From Rhodobacteraceae bacterium EL53 (GTDB lineage Bacteria > Pseudomonadota > Alphaproteobacteria > Rhodobacterales > Rhodobacteraceae), in NCBI GenBank assembly GCA_900313015.1, contig OMPR01000006.1:62001-126000 (forward strand): a DNA stretch of 64,000 nucleotides. The letters run 5' to 3'. Of the stretch, positions 9,456 through 20,200 are shown one piece after another (within the stretch, counting starts at the first letter, position 1; every line of letters begins with the position of its first letter). The translations under genes and the position numbers were made by a program. A model generated the notes under the pieces. It searched no databases and was not told the origin of the DNA. It was given only the letters and a program-made list of their open reading frames with translations.

Positions 9456-9623
9456 TTAACGACTGCTAAACTTCGAACGCTTTATCACATGCGCGCCATG
9501 CTGCATCGTGACTGATTGCCCTGCCTCAAGTTTTGTTACCACCGCTTCAAACACCGGACAAGCGGACTGAAAATCACGCTCTCGATGATCTGAGATTATA
9601 CAGTCGTTTTCATCCCAAACCAC
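9456..9623 (-). CDS. Possible small protein with a TMQHGA(H/R)VI C-terminal motif
   Basis: A 55-codon frame from GTG at 9623 reads VVWDENDCIISDHRERDF, then KLEAGQSVTMQHGAHVIKRS before the stop. Support comes from a second, truncated copy of the same C-terminal coding segment around 43,995-44,033, where VTMQHGARVIRRS is preserved although the DNA differs at third positions. That pattern suggests a real protein family whose copies are scattered in this genome. The start is uncertain and no function can be named. Confidence 0.35.
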   Translation of the reverse strand: MVWDENDCIISDHRERDFQSACPVFEAVVTKLEAGQSVTMQHGAHVIKRSKFSSR

Positions 9624-9765
9624 GATGCGATGATCTACGTGAATTTTGCCCACTTCTGTCGCGTCCCTATGTCTTAGTAAAAAGACCTTTACATGAACTC
9701 GACACCAGAACAAATAGAGAACATTAATGGCTGCGACCCAGATCTCTCTGGAGACCTTTGATTTG

Positions 9766-9946
9766 TCATGAGAGGCTCCAGATATCGACCGTGGTGTCCG
9801 CGAACTGGAAATACTCGACATCGGTGAGGATATCGGTGTCTCCGCCGGCGACGACGTGCACCGTGTTCGACAACATCTTGGTCACGGTGTATTCGCCAAT
9901 GCTGGCGTCAAACAGAGCCGTATCAGATCCCGCCCCACCACCAGCT
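9766..9946 (-). pseudogene. C-terminal fragment of an RTX/hemolysin-type calcium-binding protein
   Basis: Leftward, the frame reads GGAGSDTALFDASIGEY, then GGDTDILTDVEYFQFADTTV and ends in TGA at 9766. This is the usual C-terminal end of type I-secreted RTX proteins that follows the GGXGXDXXX repeats. Everything upstream is missing; the fragment is joined to an IS3 scrap at its right edge. Confidence 0.75.
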
Positions 9947-10010
9947 GACCAATCTCGGAATGCAGCTTGTCGACTTCTGCCGCACTAACTTGTTCCGGAA
10001 CTGCACCCCG
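9942..10010 (-). pseudogene. Scrap of an IS3-family OrfA
   Basis: Twenty-three codons read AAEVDKLHSEIGQLVV, matching the coiled-coil end of IS3 OrfA proteins (typically KLHAKIGQL). It abuts the RTX fragment and probably marks the old insertion that truncated it. Confidence 0.5.
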
Positions 10011-10110
10011 GCGCGTAATCAATCACACAAACGAACCAGAACCTCCAGTGTTCAAGCCGCTATGATGTCCAACTTAATATGACGACAGACATGGGGTGAA
10101 TGGTGAGCGT

Positions 10111-11433
10111 TCAGGTAACGTACTTTGCAAGAAGTGTCTTCACAGGCACCGAGGCATTCAGTCGAGTGGCCAGTAAGAACATCCCCCCAATCTTTCGCTG
10201 AAGGTAAAGAATGTCCATTGGCACCTGGCGGGGAATATACCCCGCTTCGGCCAAGGCCATGCCTTCTTTGTTCAGGTGACTGGCAAGCGTTCGGTCAGAG
10301 AAATCAAATTCATTTGCGGAAAGGATCGCGTCAAAAACGCTGCGGATCATTCCAAGGATACGGTCATCGAATAAGCCATCACCTTCGATAAGCTGCATTT
10401 GGCTGGCAGCGTTTCGAAGCTCGACGACATCTTCAAACAAACCAGCGCGCATCAGACGCAGATATCCATCTATGGCAGATGGTTGTAGCGCACGGGTGGC
10501 ACCAAAATCCAAAAGGCTGATCTTCCCGTTTGATGAGTTGTATCGGTAGTTGGCAAAGTTTGGATCGCTTTGCATGATGCCGAATTCGAAAATCTCGCGC
10601 AGGGTGAGATCAACCAGGGCACTGCAAACTCGATTGCGTTCTTCTTTGGTCGCCTCACCCACGGTCTCGATAGGGTGACCTTCCAGAAAGGACATCGTCA
10701 AAACGTCTGACGTGCTCCAATCCGGATAGAACTCCGGGATTTCGAACGCTTCATCGTTCTGCAACAGGTCAGCAAAATGGCGCAGGTGCTGCCCCTCGAG
10801 TTCATAATCTGTTTCGTCATGCAATTGACTGCGCGCTTCTTGGATATACGGGTCCAGATCAAAGCTTTTGGGGAGCAGACCGGACATCCCCACCAGCGAG
10901 GCTACATTGGCAACGTCGCTGTCGATACTGCGAGCAATGCCGGGATACTGCACCTTGATCGCCACATCGCGCCCGTCTTTCAAAACGGCACGATGCACTT
11001 GCCCGATACTCGCCGCGGCGATGGGCATTACATTGAAGGATTGGAAGGGTCTTCGCCATTCTGGACCCCAGGCCCGGTTCAGGACGTCACGCAATTGTTT
11101 CGGAGGCATGAAATGCGCCTGATCTCGCAAACGCGCCATGATGTCGGCCAGCTCGGGTGGCAAGACCTCGCCTGCGTCCATCGAAATCAACTGACCCACC
11201 TTCATCGCAGCGCCTCGCATGCGAGCAAGCTGATCGGTAATTCGTGTCGCGTTGCCGGGGGTCATCAACAAAGCCCGCAAATCGGGACGCACGCCGCGAC
11301 TGATCTCTCGTAGGGCATGTACCGCCACGTTCCCTGCAATGCCTGCTGTCATGCTGCTCAAACCGGCAACGCGGACAAAGCGGCCTTTGGGAACAGCCAA
11401 CGGTGTAGGCGAGGATTTACGATAGCTCATCAT
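10111..11433 (-). CDS. UbiB/ABC1 (COQ8-like) atypical kinase family protein
   Basis: A 440-residue member of the UbiB family. The family hallmarks are visible: the KxGQ motif in MKVGQLISMDAGEVLPPEL, the Ala-rich nucleotide loop AAASIGQVHRA, the Lys of DVAIKVQYPG, the catalytic-loop-like FGIMQSDPNFANY and the metal-binding DFG of ISLLDFGATR. Relatives support ubiquinone synthesis or act as small-molecule ATPases. The closest type by motif is the COQ8/ADCK one and not the core ubiB gene of the ubiquinone operon, which normally has C-terminal membrane helices not seen here. It follows the DUF427 gene by 3 bases in the same direction, so they form an operon. Confidence 0.9.
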   Translation of the reverse strand: MMSYRKSSPTPLAVPKGRFVRVAGLSSMTAGIAGNVAVHALREISRGVRPDLRALLMTPGNATRITDQLARMRGAAMKVGQLISMDAGEVLPPELADIMARLRDQAHFMPPKQLRDVLNRAWGPEWRRPFQSFNVMPIAAASIGQVHRAVLKDGRDVAIKVQYPGIARSIDSDVANVASLVGMSGLLPKSFDLDPYIQEARSQLHDETDYELEGQHLRHFADLLQNDEAFEIPEFYPDWSTSDVLTMSFLEGHPIETVGEATKEERNRVCSALVDLTLREIFEFGIMQSDPNFANYRYNSSNGKISLLDFGATRALQPSAIDGYLRLMRAGLFEDVVELRNAASQMQLIEGDGLFDDRILGMIRSVFDAILSANEFDFSDRTLASHLNKEGMALAEAGYIPRQVPMDILYLQRKIGGMFLLATRLNASVPVKTLLAKYVT

Positions 11434-11436
11434 TCC

Positions 11437-11910
11437 TTACCAAAATTTCGTACCTAGAGCGCCCTTGATACGGACGCTCAAGTTCTCGGTGATCCAGCCT
11501 CCATAGACCCCCCCAGGTTGTGAGATCACGCTATGTATTCCGACAAAATACGCGTTCATACGTTCGGCGTAAGAGGCGAGGTAGACTTTAATAGGCTCAA
11601 AGCTTGGGGTCGGTGCTGCGTAACTCCATGCGGCTTTTGTGGCCTTGGCCGTACCGCACTGTACGTCCCAGTAGGTAGCAACGCCCTTCCACTCGCAGAA
11701 TGATTTCCCGATGGCCTCTGTCAAAACGGCATCAATGTCATGCGGCGGGATGTAATACGTGGGGGCGTGGTGGGTTTCGAGAACCTGAGGCGCCTGATCC
11801 GTTTCCACGATTGTTTGACCACCGAACTCTATCCGAAACCTATGGGGCACCGACCGTAGCTCAGGTGGCCGCGGATAGTCTTGGACGTTTTCGATCTTCA
11901 GGGATGCCAT
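11437..11910 (-). CDS. DUF427 domain protein
   Basis: A 157-residue protein with the DUF427 signatures VLETHHAPTYYIPPHDI, SFCEWKGVATYWDV, AAWSYAAPTP and, near the end, PGGVYGGWITENL. The family folds as a beta barrel of unknown activity. It is the first gene of a two-gene operon with the UbiB-like kinase, which suggests a common small-molecule or membrane-lipid role. ATG at 11910. Confidence 0.9.
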   Translation of the reverse strand: MASLKIENVQDYPRPPELRSVPHRFRIEFGGQTIVETDQAPQVLETHHAPTYYIPPHDIDAVLTEAIGKSFCEWKGVATYWDVQCGTAKATKAAWSYAAPTPSFEPIKVYLASYAERMNAYFVGIHSVISQPGGVYGGWITENLSVRIKGALGTKFW

Positions 11911-12067
11911 TATGAACCAACTACGGTGCGTTTGATGGACGTTAATTAGCGCAGGGGAAGAGTTAGTCTAGTATCTCGGTTTGAAAACGACGCTTGCAGT
12001 ACATTCGATGATAGGATCTGGCTCGAGACTAAACACAAAATTTGCACCGCCGCGTTGGGTTCGTAGC

Positions 12068-12238
12068 CTATATCGCGGCATCGCTGTAGGCCTGCTGACG
12101 CCCCCGTCGCCCTGAAGGTGCAGCATCCCACACCATCGCTGGATCAAACCAGATCGAAAGCGATCCCCGCTTCTTCAGTGAAAGGTTGTACTCTGCCCAG
12201 TTCCGGGTCTTGTACTTCGTAGGTGTCCAGCTGCTCAT
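12068..12238 (-). pseudogene. N-terminal fragment of an IS5-family transposase
   Basis: An ATG at 12238 opens a frame reading WTPTKYKTRNWAEYNLSLKK, then SIWFDPAMVW and GRRGRQQAYSDAAI, the typical N terminus of IS5-group transposases. It stops at TAG 12068-12070 after 56 codons, where the homology ends abruptly. The DDE domain is missing. Confidence 0.85.
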
Positions 12239-12571
12239 TGCCGCCAGTTATCACGCTGGATTCACACAGTGAATCCTAAAGAGCCCGATTTGTGCAACAA
12301 AGCCGTGCAGCCAGTAAAGATGCGGCATGGGCAATCCTCCTGTCGCTGTTGAATCACGAAGCCAAAATAAATGGAATCCGCCAGAGCAATGTCTGCTCAG
12401 CATGGAACACCGGTCATCCGACAAAATCTGCCAGATGATGGCACAGAGCCCAAAGTGACCATTTTCTGTAGTACAGTAAACGGCTGCTTTCCGTCGAGCA
12501 GGGCTTGTGGATATTCTGCAAGGCTGCATAGTTTCACCGAAACAGGCGTTATGCACTAATGGAGAGTGACA
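12239..12571. promoter_or_regulatory. Upstream region of the ureohydrolase gene
   Basis: About 330 bases without a recognisable gene between the IS5 fragment and the agmatinase-type gene. It must contain that gene's promoter; I could not define one with confidence. GGAG lies 8 bases before the ATG at 12572. Confidence 0.4.
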
Positions 12572-13522
12572 ATGAGTGACAAATACTTCCAGCCTGTTTC
12601 CGGCTTCGATCTTCCCCGTTTTGCAGGCGTTGCTACGTTCATGCGTTTGCCACACGTCGCGCTTGATGACCCAAAAATCAAGGATGTTGAAATTGGCCTG
12701 ATTGGTGTTCCGTGGGATGGCGGCACCACTAACCGCCCCGGCCCGCGCCACGGGCCGCGTCAATTGCGAGATATGTCCACAATGATGCGGGCGCAAAACG
12801 GGTGCACTGGTGTGCGCCCATTCGAGGTCGCGAATTGTGCGGACCTTGGTGACGTTGCTCCCAACCCGGCAGACCTTATGGCGACTATGTCGCGGGTCAC
12901 TTCGTTCTATGAGGAGGTAAAAGCCGCTGGCATTCGTCCATTAACCGCAGGTGGGGATCATCTAACCTCCCTGCCAGTTCTGCGCGCTTTGGCCAAAGAT
13001 TCGCCCGTATCGATGATCCATTTTGACAGTCACACTGACCTGTTTGATAGCTATTTCGGTGGAACAAAGTACACCCATGGCACACCGTTCAGACGCGCGG
13101 TTGAAGAGGGTTTGCTTGATCCAAAGAAAGTCGTTCAGATTGGCATTCGCGGAACAACCTACGATGACGAAGATCGGGACTTTGCGGATTCTGTCGGCAT
13201 TCGGGTCATCCCCATAGAGGAGTTTCACGCACGTGGTGCTGACGACGTTATGCAGGAAGCATGTGAAATTGTTGGAGAGTCTGACACGTACATTTCGTAC
13301 GATATCGACTTTATTGATCCCACCTATGCGCCGGGGACCGGCACACCTGAAATTGGTGGTCCCAATTCATATCAAGCAGTCCAGGTCGTCCGAGCCTTAG
13401 ACAAAGTGAACATCATTGGCGCAGACTTGGTCGAAGTGTCTCCTCCCTTTGATCAAAGCGGCGGTACTGCATTTTTGGGAGCCTCAATTATGTTCGAACT
13501 CCTTTGTGTTATGGTGCCATAG
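12572..13522 (+). CDS. Agmatinase/guanidinobutyrase-type ureohydrolase
   Basis: A 316-residue arginase-superfamily enzyme that would hydrolyse a guanidino compound to an amine and urea. The binuclear manganese ligands are present: GGDHLTS, DSHTDLFDSY in place of the usual DAHxD, and SYDIDFIDPTYAPGTGTPE. EIGGPNSYQ and the preceding WDGGTTNRPGPRHGP are typical of agmatinase-like enzymes. The exact substrate (agmatine, guanidinobutyrate, guanidinopropionate) cannot be read from the sequence. The ATG at 12572 is preferred over an upstream GTG because of the GGAG spacing. It stands alone; a truncated AraC-type regulator lies convergent downstream and may be the relic of a regulator. Confidence 0.9.
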   Translation: MSDKYFQPVSGFDLPRFAGVATFMRLPHVALDDPKIKDVEIGLIGVPWDGGTTNRPGPRHGPRQLRDMSTMMRAQNGCTGVRPFEVANCADLGDVAPNPADLMATMSRVTSFYEEVKAAGIRPLTAGGDHLTSLPVLRALAKDSPVSMIHFDSHTDLFDSYFGGTKYTHGTPFRRAVEEGLLDPKKVVQIGIRGTTYDDEDRDFADSVGIRVIPIEEFHARGADDVMQEACEIVGESDTYISYDIDFIDPTYAPGTGTPEIGGPNSYQAVQVVRALDKVNIIGADLVEVSPPFDQSGGTAFLGASIMFELLCVMVP

Positions 13523-13703
13523 CATTGCGCTTGCGGGCTACGCCCCAAGAAGCAGGCATTGGATCGCCTGAAGTAAATTCACACTTTGTCCCGCAACTCG
13601 GTCATAGCCTCGATTCTTGCCAACGTCCGGTGTCGGTAAAAGCTGCCGTTGCATTCGTGGCCCGTTAAAACGGCACAGATGGCAGCCGGTACAGCATGCG
13701 TTT

Positions 13704-14009
13704 CTAGTGGTTTGCCTTAAAATTGGTCGGAGCCTTTCCTGTCCATCGTTTGAAGGCAATTGAAAACGCGGCTTGATCAGAGTACCCCAGCGCAAAGGCA
13801 ATTTTTGACAACCTCATGTCATCTTTCATGAACGTCTTCGCTAAATCACATCTAAGATCATCTACAATTTCGCGATAGCTTATCCCGTCTTTCTTCAGCT
13901 TACGGGCGAAGGTACGAGGGCTCATTCCGACGCTTGCGGCGACTTCATCACCGGACGGTAATCTCGCCGGTAGAGCCGCGGTCAGCAGTCCTTCCACTTT
14001 AGACCGCAA
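13704..14009 (-). pseudogene. AraC-family regulator, DNA-binding domain only
   Basis: About 100 codons encode the double helix-turn-helix of AraC regulators: VAASVGMSPRTFARKLK, then RLSKIAFALGYSDQAAFSIA and FKRWTGKAPTNF. Normal members of this GDE/OruR-like type are about 320-340 residues, so the N-terminal effector domain is gone. An in-frame TAG stands two codons ahead of the first possible start (TTG), confirming truncation. A free HTH domain could still bind DNA, but it is more likely a relic. Confidence 0.8.
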
Positions 14010-14565
14010 GGACTACTTAGAGTCTATCTTCTCCGTAAGTAGTCGGTCTCCGTACTCAGTAAGGTGCCATCTTAGCCGAAGATCGTACGTAGGTATCGGC
14101 AGGTCCAAAACGTGGAACTGTCGCGTTTTTGTGCCGCCCCAAGTGCTCGTTTAAACGCCCATACATTGCGCCCATTCAAACATCCAAATCATTTTATGCG
14201 GTGATCCGGCTTTAGACGCCTGAGAATTCTTGGATCAAAGCCAGCGTGGTTTCCTGTGAGTATCGGGACCGAGGTCCGGTGTGCGATTTGGTCCTGAATT
14301 CGTAACATAGTCGAAGCGTTTGCTCCTGCCAGTGGGTCGCTACCTACGCAACCTTGGCGCGAAAATCCCATCGGTAACAAAACGCAAACATCGAATAACG
14401 GGTGTTATGTGAACAACCTTAAAGTTGAGTGCCTGAGGTCAGGGGTGAGCGTCATACAGGCCTGGTGACGCTCTCAGATCAGATTCTGACAGCCGTTAAC
14501 GAGTCCTAAACAACTTTTATTTGTGAACATGCGAAGTCCTTCACATTAACATGGAAGGACAGAAC
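14010..14565. other. Intergenic region ahead of the integrase
   Basis: About 550 bases with no convincing gene. A leftward frame at 14189-14380 is open but shows no family feature. The integrase promoter must lie here. I looked for a second copy of the tRNA-Phe repeat and saw none. Confidence 0.4.
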
Positions 14566-16107
14566 ATGCCGACAAGAGCATGCGAAATTGATCGACGCAT
14601 TGTGAACCAGGCCGAGAAAATGGCTGAAGCCGGAGTTAGCGGCACACACACATTTAAGGATTATGGAAAGTTGGGTTTGCACTTGAGGGTCAGGGGGCAT
14701 CGGGCTGTCTGGCTGACAAAATACAAGCAAAGCACAAAAACCATCGGACAGCTGTACCCTCGGCCCACTGAACGGCCAATCACAAGTGTGAGAATTGCAC
14801 GCGAGACGGCGGCAAATGTTCGCTCCGTGCTTAAGTCGCAGCCGGAAAAATTCGACGAGTACATGGCCCATCGAGATAATGGGCAAACTCACGAGGCCGC
14901 TGTTGCGAAACTGATCGAAGTTCCGGATGGATGGACGTTGCGGGAGTGTTTCGAAGCAACGCTGCAAGACAAGCTATCACAACATGCAAAGAGGAAAATC
15001 GTGTCTGCAACTGAAAGGGATATTCGTTACATCCTGTCCCGCCCGACTTGGGAGAGAACTCTGGACCAACCAGCCACACGGTTGACCCAAGGTGATTTGG
15101 AAGCTGTTCGTAATGCGACGTGCAAGGCGCATGGCGTTTCCGCATCGCTCAAGCTGGTATCATACACGCGAGAAGCGCTCACCTGGTGCGAAACGCACCA
15201 TAACGGCGCAAGTGGCCTCGCGCACGCCGGAAAATGGTGGACGACCTTGTCATCTCCTCTTGTGGTTCAACCCAGAACTCGAATGCCGAGTTTGAATAAG
15301 GCGGTGCGGACGCTTTGGATTGCCGAACAGTTTCTAGACAAACCGCTACCAAAGCGTCAAAGCAACAAGAAAGGTGTGACACCTGAAACATTGGCAGCGC
15401 TTTGGTGGGCCGTCCTCACCTGTCAACGAACAGGTGCCGGTTTCTCACTTTTAAAAAGTGACCTGGTCAAAGATGCCCACGCTCCAAAGAAGTGGTGGCT
15501 GGCGTCCTGGGATGCCGCGAACATGAAGGGAAAGCGGCGTGTTGTTTTGCCTGTGCCGGTACAAGCAATTGATCATCTGAACAGGTTCCTGAGGATGTCG
15601 AAACACTACGAGGACTCCGCAATGTTTCTGCCTTCAGCGCAGAACCTTACCAAAAACGTCACTGGCTCAGGCGCCTATCAAATCCTGTCCCGTCTTGCAG
15701 GCAGGGACCGAAACAAGCCCGAGACCGGTAGACGGCTAAGCCCGAAAAAAGGGCCTTGGCCGGATTTGCTGGCAGAAGAAGGGATCGAGTGGTGGGCACC
15801 CCATGATATCAGGCGATCCGTGTCGGATTTTCTCAGTGAGGCAGACTATCCAGGTGGTGCCTCGGCGATCCTGGCGCACACGATCAAAGATCCCACAATT
15901 CTCGATTTCAACAAGAGCGATCAGCGTCTTTATGACCGTATGAGACAAAGCCCGGCGGATGTGACAAAAAAGTCATACGGTGCCCATTCAGCTTACATGG
16001 AGCTGAAGAAGGCCTCGATGGAGCTCTGGGTCAATGCGGTCCTGGCGGCCTACGAAAGGCAGAAGCACATCCCATGGGCAGGGGAAACACTAAAAAAACC
16101 TTTTTAA
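14566..16107 (+). CDS. int: Tyrosine-type integrase
   Basis: A 513-residue site-specific recombinase, the likely integrase of the tRNA-Phe element. The C-terminal catalytic set can be traced: Arg288 in TCQRTGAG, His413 and Arg416 in PHDIRRSVSDFL, His438 in ILAHT and the nucleophile Tyr471 in KKSYGAHSAY. The N-terminal part is the arm-binding and core-binding region. The ATG at 14566 is chosen over one 15 bases upstream because GGAAGGA then lies 6 bases before the start. It is convergent with the primase operon. Its position 10 kb from attL is atypical, since integrases usually sit next to an end. Confidence 0.92.
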   Translation: MPTRACEIDRRIVNQAEKMAEAGVSGTHTFKDYGKLGLHLRVRGHRAVWLTKYKQSTKTIGQLYPRPTERPITSVRIARETAANVRSVLKSQPEKFDEYMAHRDNGQTHEAAVAKLIEVPDGWTLRECFEATLQDKLSQHAKRKIVSATERDIRYILSRPTWERTLDQPATRLTQGDLEAVRNATCKAHGVSASLKLVSYTREALTWCETHHNGASGLAHAGKWWTTLSSPLVVQPRTRMPSLNKAVRTLWIAEQFLDKPLPKRQSNKKGVTPETLAALWWAVLTCQRTGAGFSLLKSDLVKDAHAPKKWWLASWDAANMKGKRRVVLPVPVQAIDHLNRFLRMSKHYEDSAMFLPSAQNLTKNVTGSGAYQILSRLAGRDRNKPETGRRLSPKKGPWPDLLAEEGIEWWAPHDIRRSVSDFLSEADYPGGASAILAHTIKDPTILDFNKSDQRLYDRMRQSPADVTKKSYGAHSAYMELKKASMELWVNAVLAAYERQKHIPWAGETLKKPF

Positions 16108-16146
16108 GTCCTATGCGGCGAGCGCGTTCTGACAAAAGCAGGTCGC

Positions 16147-16869
16147 TCAGTGTTGACGAATAGGTTCCAAGGTATCGTCCAGATCCAGTTTCAGCACTGA
16201 GCGCCACAAGGGCGTTTTGAAATACTGACGTTCCGTCTCTCCACCGCCAGAGGCGTCCTTCTCAAAGATCAAACCTGACCAGACAAGGGGCCGCAGCACA
16301 TAGGAGGAGAACACCGCACGCTCACGCCAGCCCTTGCTCTCGCCCGCCGCCCTGTCTTGATAAAAAACGCTATAGAGGTGTTTCTCCTTCGCGCCCCGGT
16401 CGATCTCAACGTTGAGAACATTCAGCCAGACGTCCCAGCTGCCAAAGGGCTGTTCTTCAAAGCGGCCATAACTGCTGTGGTCTACCTTGAGCACGTAGAA
16501 TGAGATCAGCGCTGTGAAGAGCCGAGCCGGGTGTCGCGCCAGCTCTTTGCCCGTTTTGGTTAGCCTGAATTCTCCTTTGTAGTGTCGAGCCAGCTTCAGT
16601 TTGATCAGAAGAAAATGCAGTATCTCCAGGGGCGGAAAATCGTATTCATTCAGAACCTTGTTGTAGCGGAACAGCTCCTCTGCACTCATGCCCGGCCAGT
16701 CAAAGTGTTCAGCCGCCCTTTTCACAAACGTGCGTTTGAAGGCTTTTGTTCCCGTGATGCCTATAGCCCCGTTGTCTTCAGCATACCGTAAAGTGAGAAT
16801 TGCGGCTCGCAGAAGCGGTGAATGCTTCAAGTCCGGGTGGTCATCAGGAAGGTGGCGAAACTCGATCAT
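16147..16869 (-). CDS. Unknown protein of the primase operon
   Basis: A 240-residue protein, third in the leftward operon after the primase-helicase and cupin genes (15-base gap). It is helical and basic in the middle, with a winged-helix-like stretch (LEILHFLLIKLKLARHYKG, then FRLTKTGKELARHPARLF). I cannot name the family. A DNA-binding or element-control role would fit the context but is not shown. Confidence 0.7.
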   Translation of the reverse strand: MIEFRHLPDDHPDLKHSPLLRAAILTLRYAEDNGAIGITGTKAFKRTFVKRAAEHFDWPGMSAEELFRYNKVLNEYDFPPLEILHFLLIKLKLARHYKGEFRLTKTGKELARHPARLFTALISFYVLKVDHSSYGRFEEQPFGSWDVWLNVLNVEIDRGAKEKHLYSVFYQDRAAGESKGWRERAVFSSYVLRPLVWSGLIFEKDASGGGETERQYFKTPLWRSVLKLDLDDTLEPIRQH

Positions 16870-16884
16870 GCTGGTATTCTGTAC

Positions 16885-17256
16885 TTAAAATCCTTCGGAT
16901 TTCTGCCCGAAAAACACCTTGGTCACGTCCTCAGCAATGTCCCAGACAACGCGGCTTCCATCGCGTACAAAGAGACTGTCTCCAGGGTTCAACTCTTGAG
17001 TCTCGCCGCTGGTCAGGTTGGTAATCCGGCAACGGCCTGACAGGACGGTCATGAGCTCATCGCCTTGCTCGGTGCATTCAAACACACCCTTGGTGCAACG
17101 CCAGATGCCCGTGCGGGTGGTATGGCCGGGTCCACCTGCATCCATGCGTCCCGACACCTGCGGAGATCCTTCCTTTATCTGGTAGTCGCTCAAAGGATTA
17201 TCGAAGGGCCAGTGCTCAAGAGCACCAACATCATCCCCCGGAACATATTTGATCAT
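16885..17256 (-). CDS. Cupin domain protein
   Basis: A 123-residue single-cupin protein of the ureidoglycine-aminohydrolase-like type: GIWRCTKGVFECTEQGDE, the turn VLSGRCRITN and LNPGDSLFVRDGSRVVWDI. The metal ligands are partly replaced, so catalysis is doubtful. The ATG at 17256 is preferred over TTG at 17271 because a perfect GGGAGGT stands 7 bases ahead, and that ribosome site overlaps the stop codon of the primase gene. It is therefore coupled to the primase-helicase, which is an odd partner for a cupin. Confidence 0.85.
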   Translation of the reverse strand: MIKYVPGDDVGALEHWPFDNPLSDYQIKEGSPQVSGRMDAGGPGHTTRTGIWRCTKGVFECTEQGDELMTVLSGRCRITNLTSGETQELNPGDSLFVRDGSRVVWDIAEDVTKVFFGQKSEGF

Positions 17257-17260
17257 TCTG

Positions 17261-20200
17261 TTACCTCCCAAGGTCTGAACGTCCGATTTGGCTTTTCCCA
17301 GAAACGATGGCGGTTTCCCAAATGCCTTTCAAGCTGAGAACACGCATCTCTGACATCTTCAAAAAACGTTCTAACATTTCCTGCACCTCCTGTTCTTGCG
17401 CAAACACTAACGCCTGTCTTTTCTGAGATCTGTTTCCAGGTTGGACCATTGGCCAGAACTCAACACCAAGCGGGGGGCTCTTATCGTCAAATTCCCCATA
17501 TAGTCTAATACTACATGGGTCTTTTGACATGAGATTCGCGCGTTTCAGGTCGGTGTGTGCGGCTTGTTTTGAACGCCAAAACTCCGGCATATGCTTGGCG
17601 CAATCCGTGGGCGAAAGGAATAAAAGCCCGTACTTGGCGATGGCCTTCTCAACATTGCTGCCGCCCTTTTTGAAGTCTCGCCACTCAACAATCCTATCTA
17701 CCGTCACATTTGCCACCACGGGCGACATCAAGAAGACCGCCTTGGGTTCGGAATTGTGGATCAGTCTAATGCGATCCAAGGCCTGCTCGATTTCGGCTTC
17801 GCGTATCTGTCGCAGAATGCGGTCGCCCCAAGGATCTCTGTGGGCAAAAACGTCAATCGTGCGAGCGCCATCTCTCATCCTGATACCACGGCGTTGCTTG
17901 ACGTAGTCCCCCGATAGGAACTCTTGACCCGCCGCCGAGGCATAGGCTCTGGCAGTCTTTTCGACATCCAGATAACCCGGTTGTTCCCGCCCTATGACAA
18001 TGGCCTGATCAAATTGTTCCCAGCGGTTTTGACCTCTTAGGTTGCCGAAGTGGCCAGCCCGTCCAGGTCGATCAAAGTCCAGTGATGCGATCACGTCCTT
18101 TGTGCCGAAGACAGCGGCATTCGGATAACGCGCAATCACGTCATTGACGTAGCCACGCAAAGTTTCGTTCTCAGCTCTGATTTTGACCGTCAGATTTTGC
18201 TTTTCTTGCGCTGATAGACTCATCCTACGCTTGGCAAAATTGCACCCGAGGATTTGCGTGACCTCCGCGTTTCGTTCGACCGGATAGTGATGGGTTTCGA
18301 GATCTGAACCAAATAGAAGTCGCGAAAGATCTGCATCTGCCGTTCCGTCCAGATAAAGAAACGGGCGGCCACTAACATTCTTTTGCTCTCGCAAACGGAC
18401 GACCGCAAAACCCGCCTGGTGCTGGGCCGGTCGCAAGCGGTCGATATGCGTAAACACAGCGCTAGAGACCCCCAGACCGTTCTCCATGTCAGTCAACAAG
18501 CACTCACAAAGAGCCTGGAAGCGTCTTGCAAGACTGGCCTTACTGCTTTTCAGCAGACTACCAATGGAGCCAAGCTGCTGCTCGTCGATGGTCTCACCTT
18601 TGCAGGCAAACAATGGTTTCAGAGCCCAATGTGTGTTGCCAGTTTTTAGCTCCTCAAGATTTTTGATCGCGGTTCTCAAAACCTCAGATGTGACGCCCAT
18701 CTCCTGTAGTCGCCACGTCTGAACACCTTGGCAGCCACCTGCCATGGCCAACAAAGCCGACTTTACCCGAGAGATCGCCTGATCTTGCGAAACAAACGCA
18801 TCCCCGATCTCAACATCTCGTTGCCTCCGGCTTTTGGCAGGTGGCAAAAGAGCTTCGGTCAGCTCAAGTATGGAAACATGGGCCTCTTCCACACCAAAGT
18901 CGCGTGGGCGTTCATCAAAGATTGTGAAGTCCGGCTCACCTTCCGCCGGCAAAGGCAGGTGTCCATATTCATGCGGGGCAAAGAAGACCAAACCAGTTTG
19001 GGCCTTCAGGTGAGCTTTGATATCGGCTTCCTGACGCATGTAGCCACAATCCAGCTGGAAAGGGCATTTCTTACAAAGCGTGGAGCGGATCGAGATGCCG
19101 AGCTCGGATAGTTTTCTCGCGGTTGGAAAGACCCGGCACATCTTGATTGTGTTGTCACCAGCCTCTGGGTCAGGCTGGTTTCGGCCCTTCAAAGCAATAG
19201 CTGGTGGTGCCGAGGCAGGTGCGCTGCTTTGATAGTCAGCAAAGGCCTCTGCCACTTTTGTGTGATCGGGAAGAAGCATCAAAGACACCAAACCGCCCGT
19301 GTAGTGTAAAACGCCAGGCTTGCCATCCCGGCCTACCATTGCGGCAGTTTTACCGATACCTTGGGCGCCCGATAGCGAAATACGAGGCAGGGTTTCCTGT
19401 TTTTGTGATGGCTTTCCTTGTCCTTGCTTGGAAAGGAAAGCCAAAGCTTCGCGTCCCCATGTTTCGATGGTCTTGGTATGTGATACGATGGCTTGTTCGC
19501 GAGGGATCGAGCAATGCGGAAAATAGGGAACTGGCGCGCCGGCAGATGAGGCCTCAGCTATTGGGCGGGCCAGGCCATCCCGAAGCCCATTGCGTACGGC
19601 TTCTTTATATCGGTCGTGCCCGGTTTGGCTTGCAGCATTCAGAAGTCTTTCGAGGGCCTCCCATTCATTGATTTCGCCAACTCTGACAAAGCCTCCAATG
19701 AGTTGGGATTCATTGTAGATGGATGTGTTTCCATGCTTTCCACTGCCAAGCTTTGCACAGGATTTGGAAAGTTGGGCTTCCCCTCGCTTCGAAGTGATGG
19801 CCTTTGCACAAGAAGGAGTGACTTCCAAAGGGACAGTTTTCGAAGGCTTCCCTTTCTCTGCCTTCTTTTTAGTTCTCTTGGCTTGCTCAGGGAAACCAAT
19901 GGAACCTGTTTCCAGCTTTTCCTTCTTGTTCTTAATGATCCCAAGCCTTGGCAAGCCTTCCAAAAGGTCGGGAACCCCATCAAAAACCGGGGCGGCGACG
20001 TAATTGGGCTGTGCGATCCGAGCCAGGCTCTTGTCGCTGCCAACCAGCTCAAACAAGTGCTCTCGCTCATGTGCGAGGAGAGTGCGATCCGTAAGACAGT
20101 AAAAATGGAACTTGGCCAAGTGTTCCTTTCCAGCAGTCGCCGCGCTGGATGAGGCCTGCCAAACAACGGAGACATCTCTCAATGCAGGCAATCGCAAACA

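Noticed and set aside
9942-10010. Continuation of the RTX gene
   Set aside because: The frame that continues the RTX protein loses family features here, while another frame reads as IS3 OrfA; the two overlap only at the junction.
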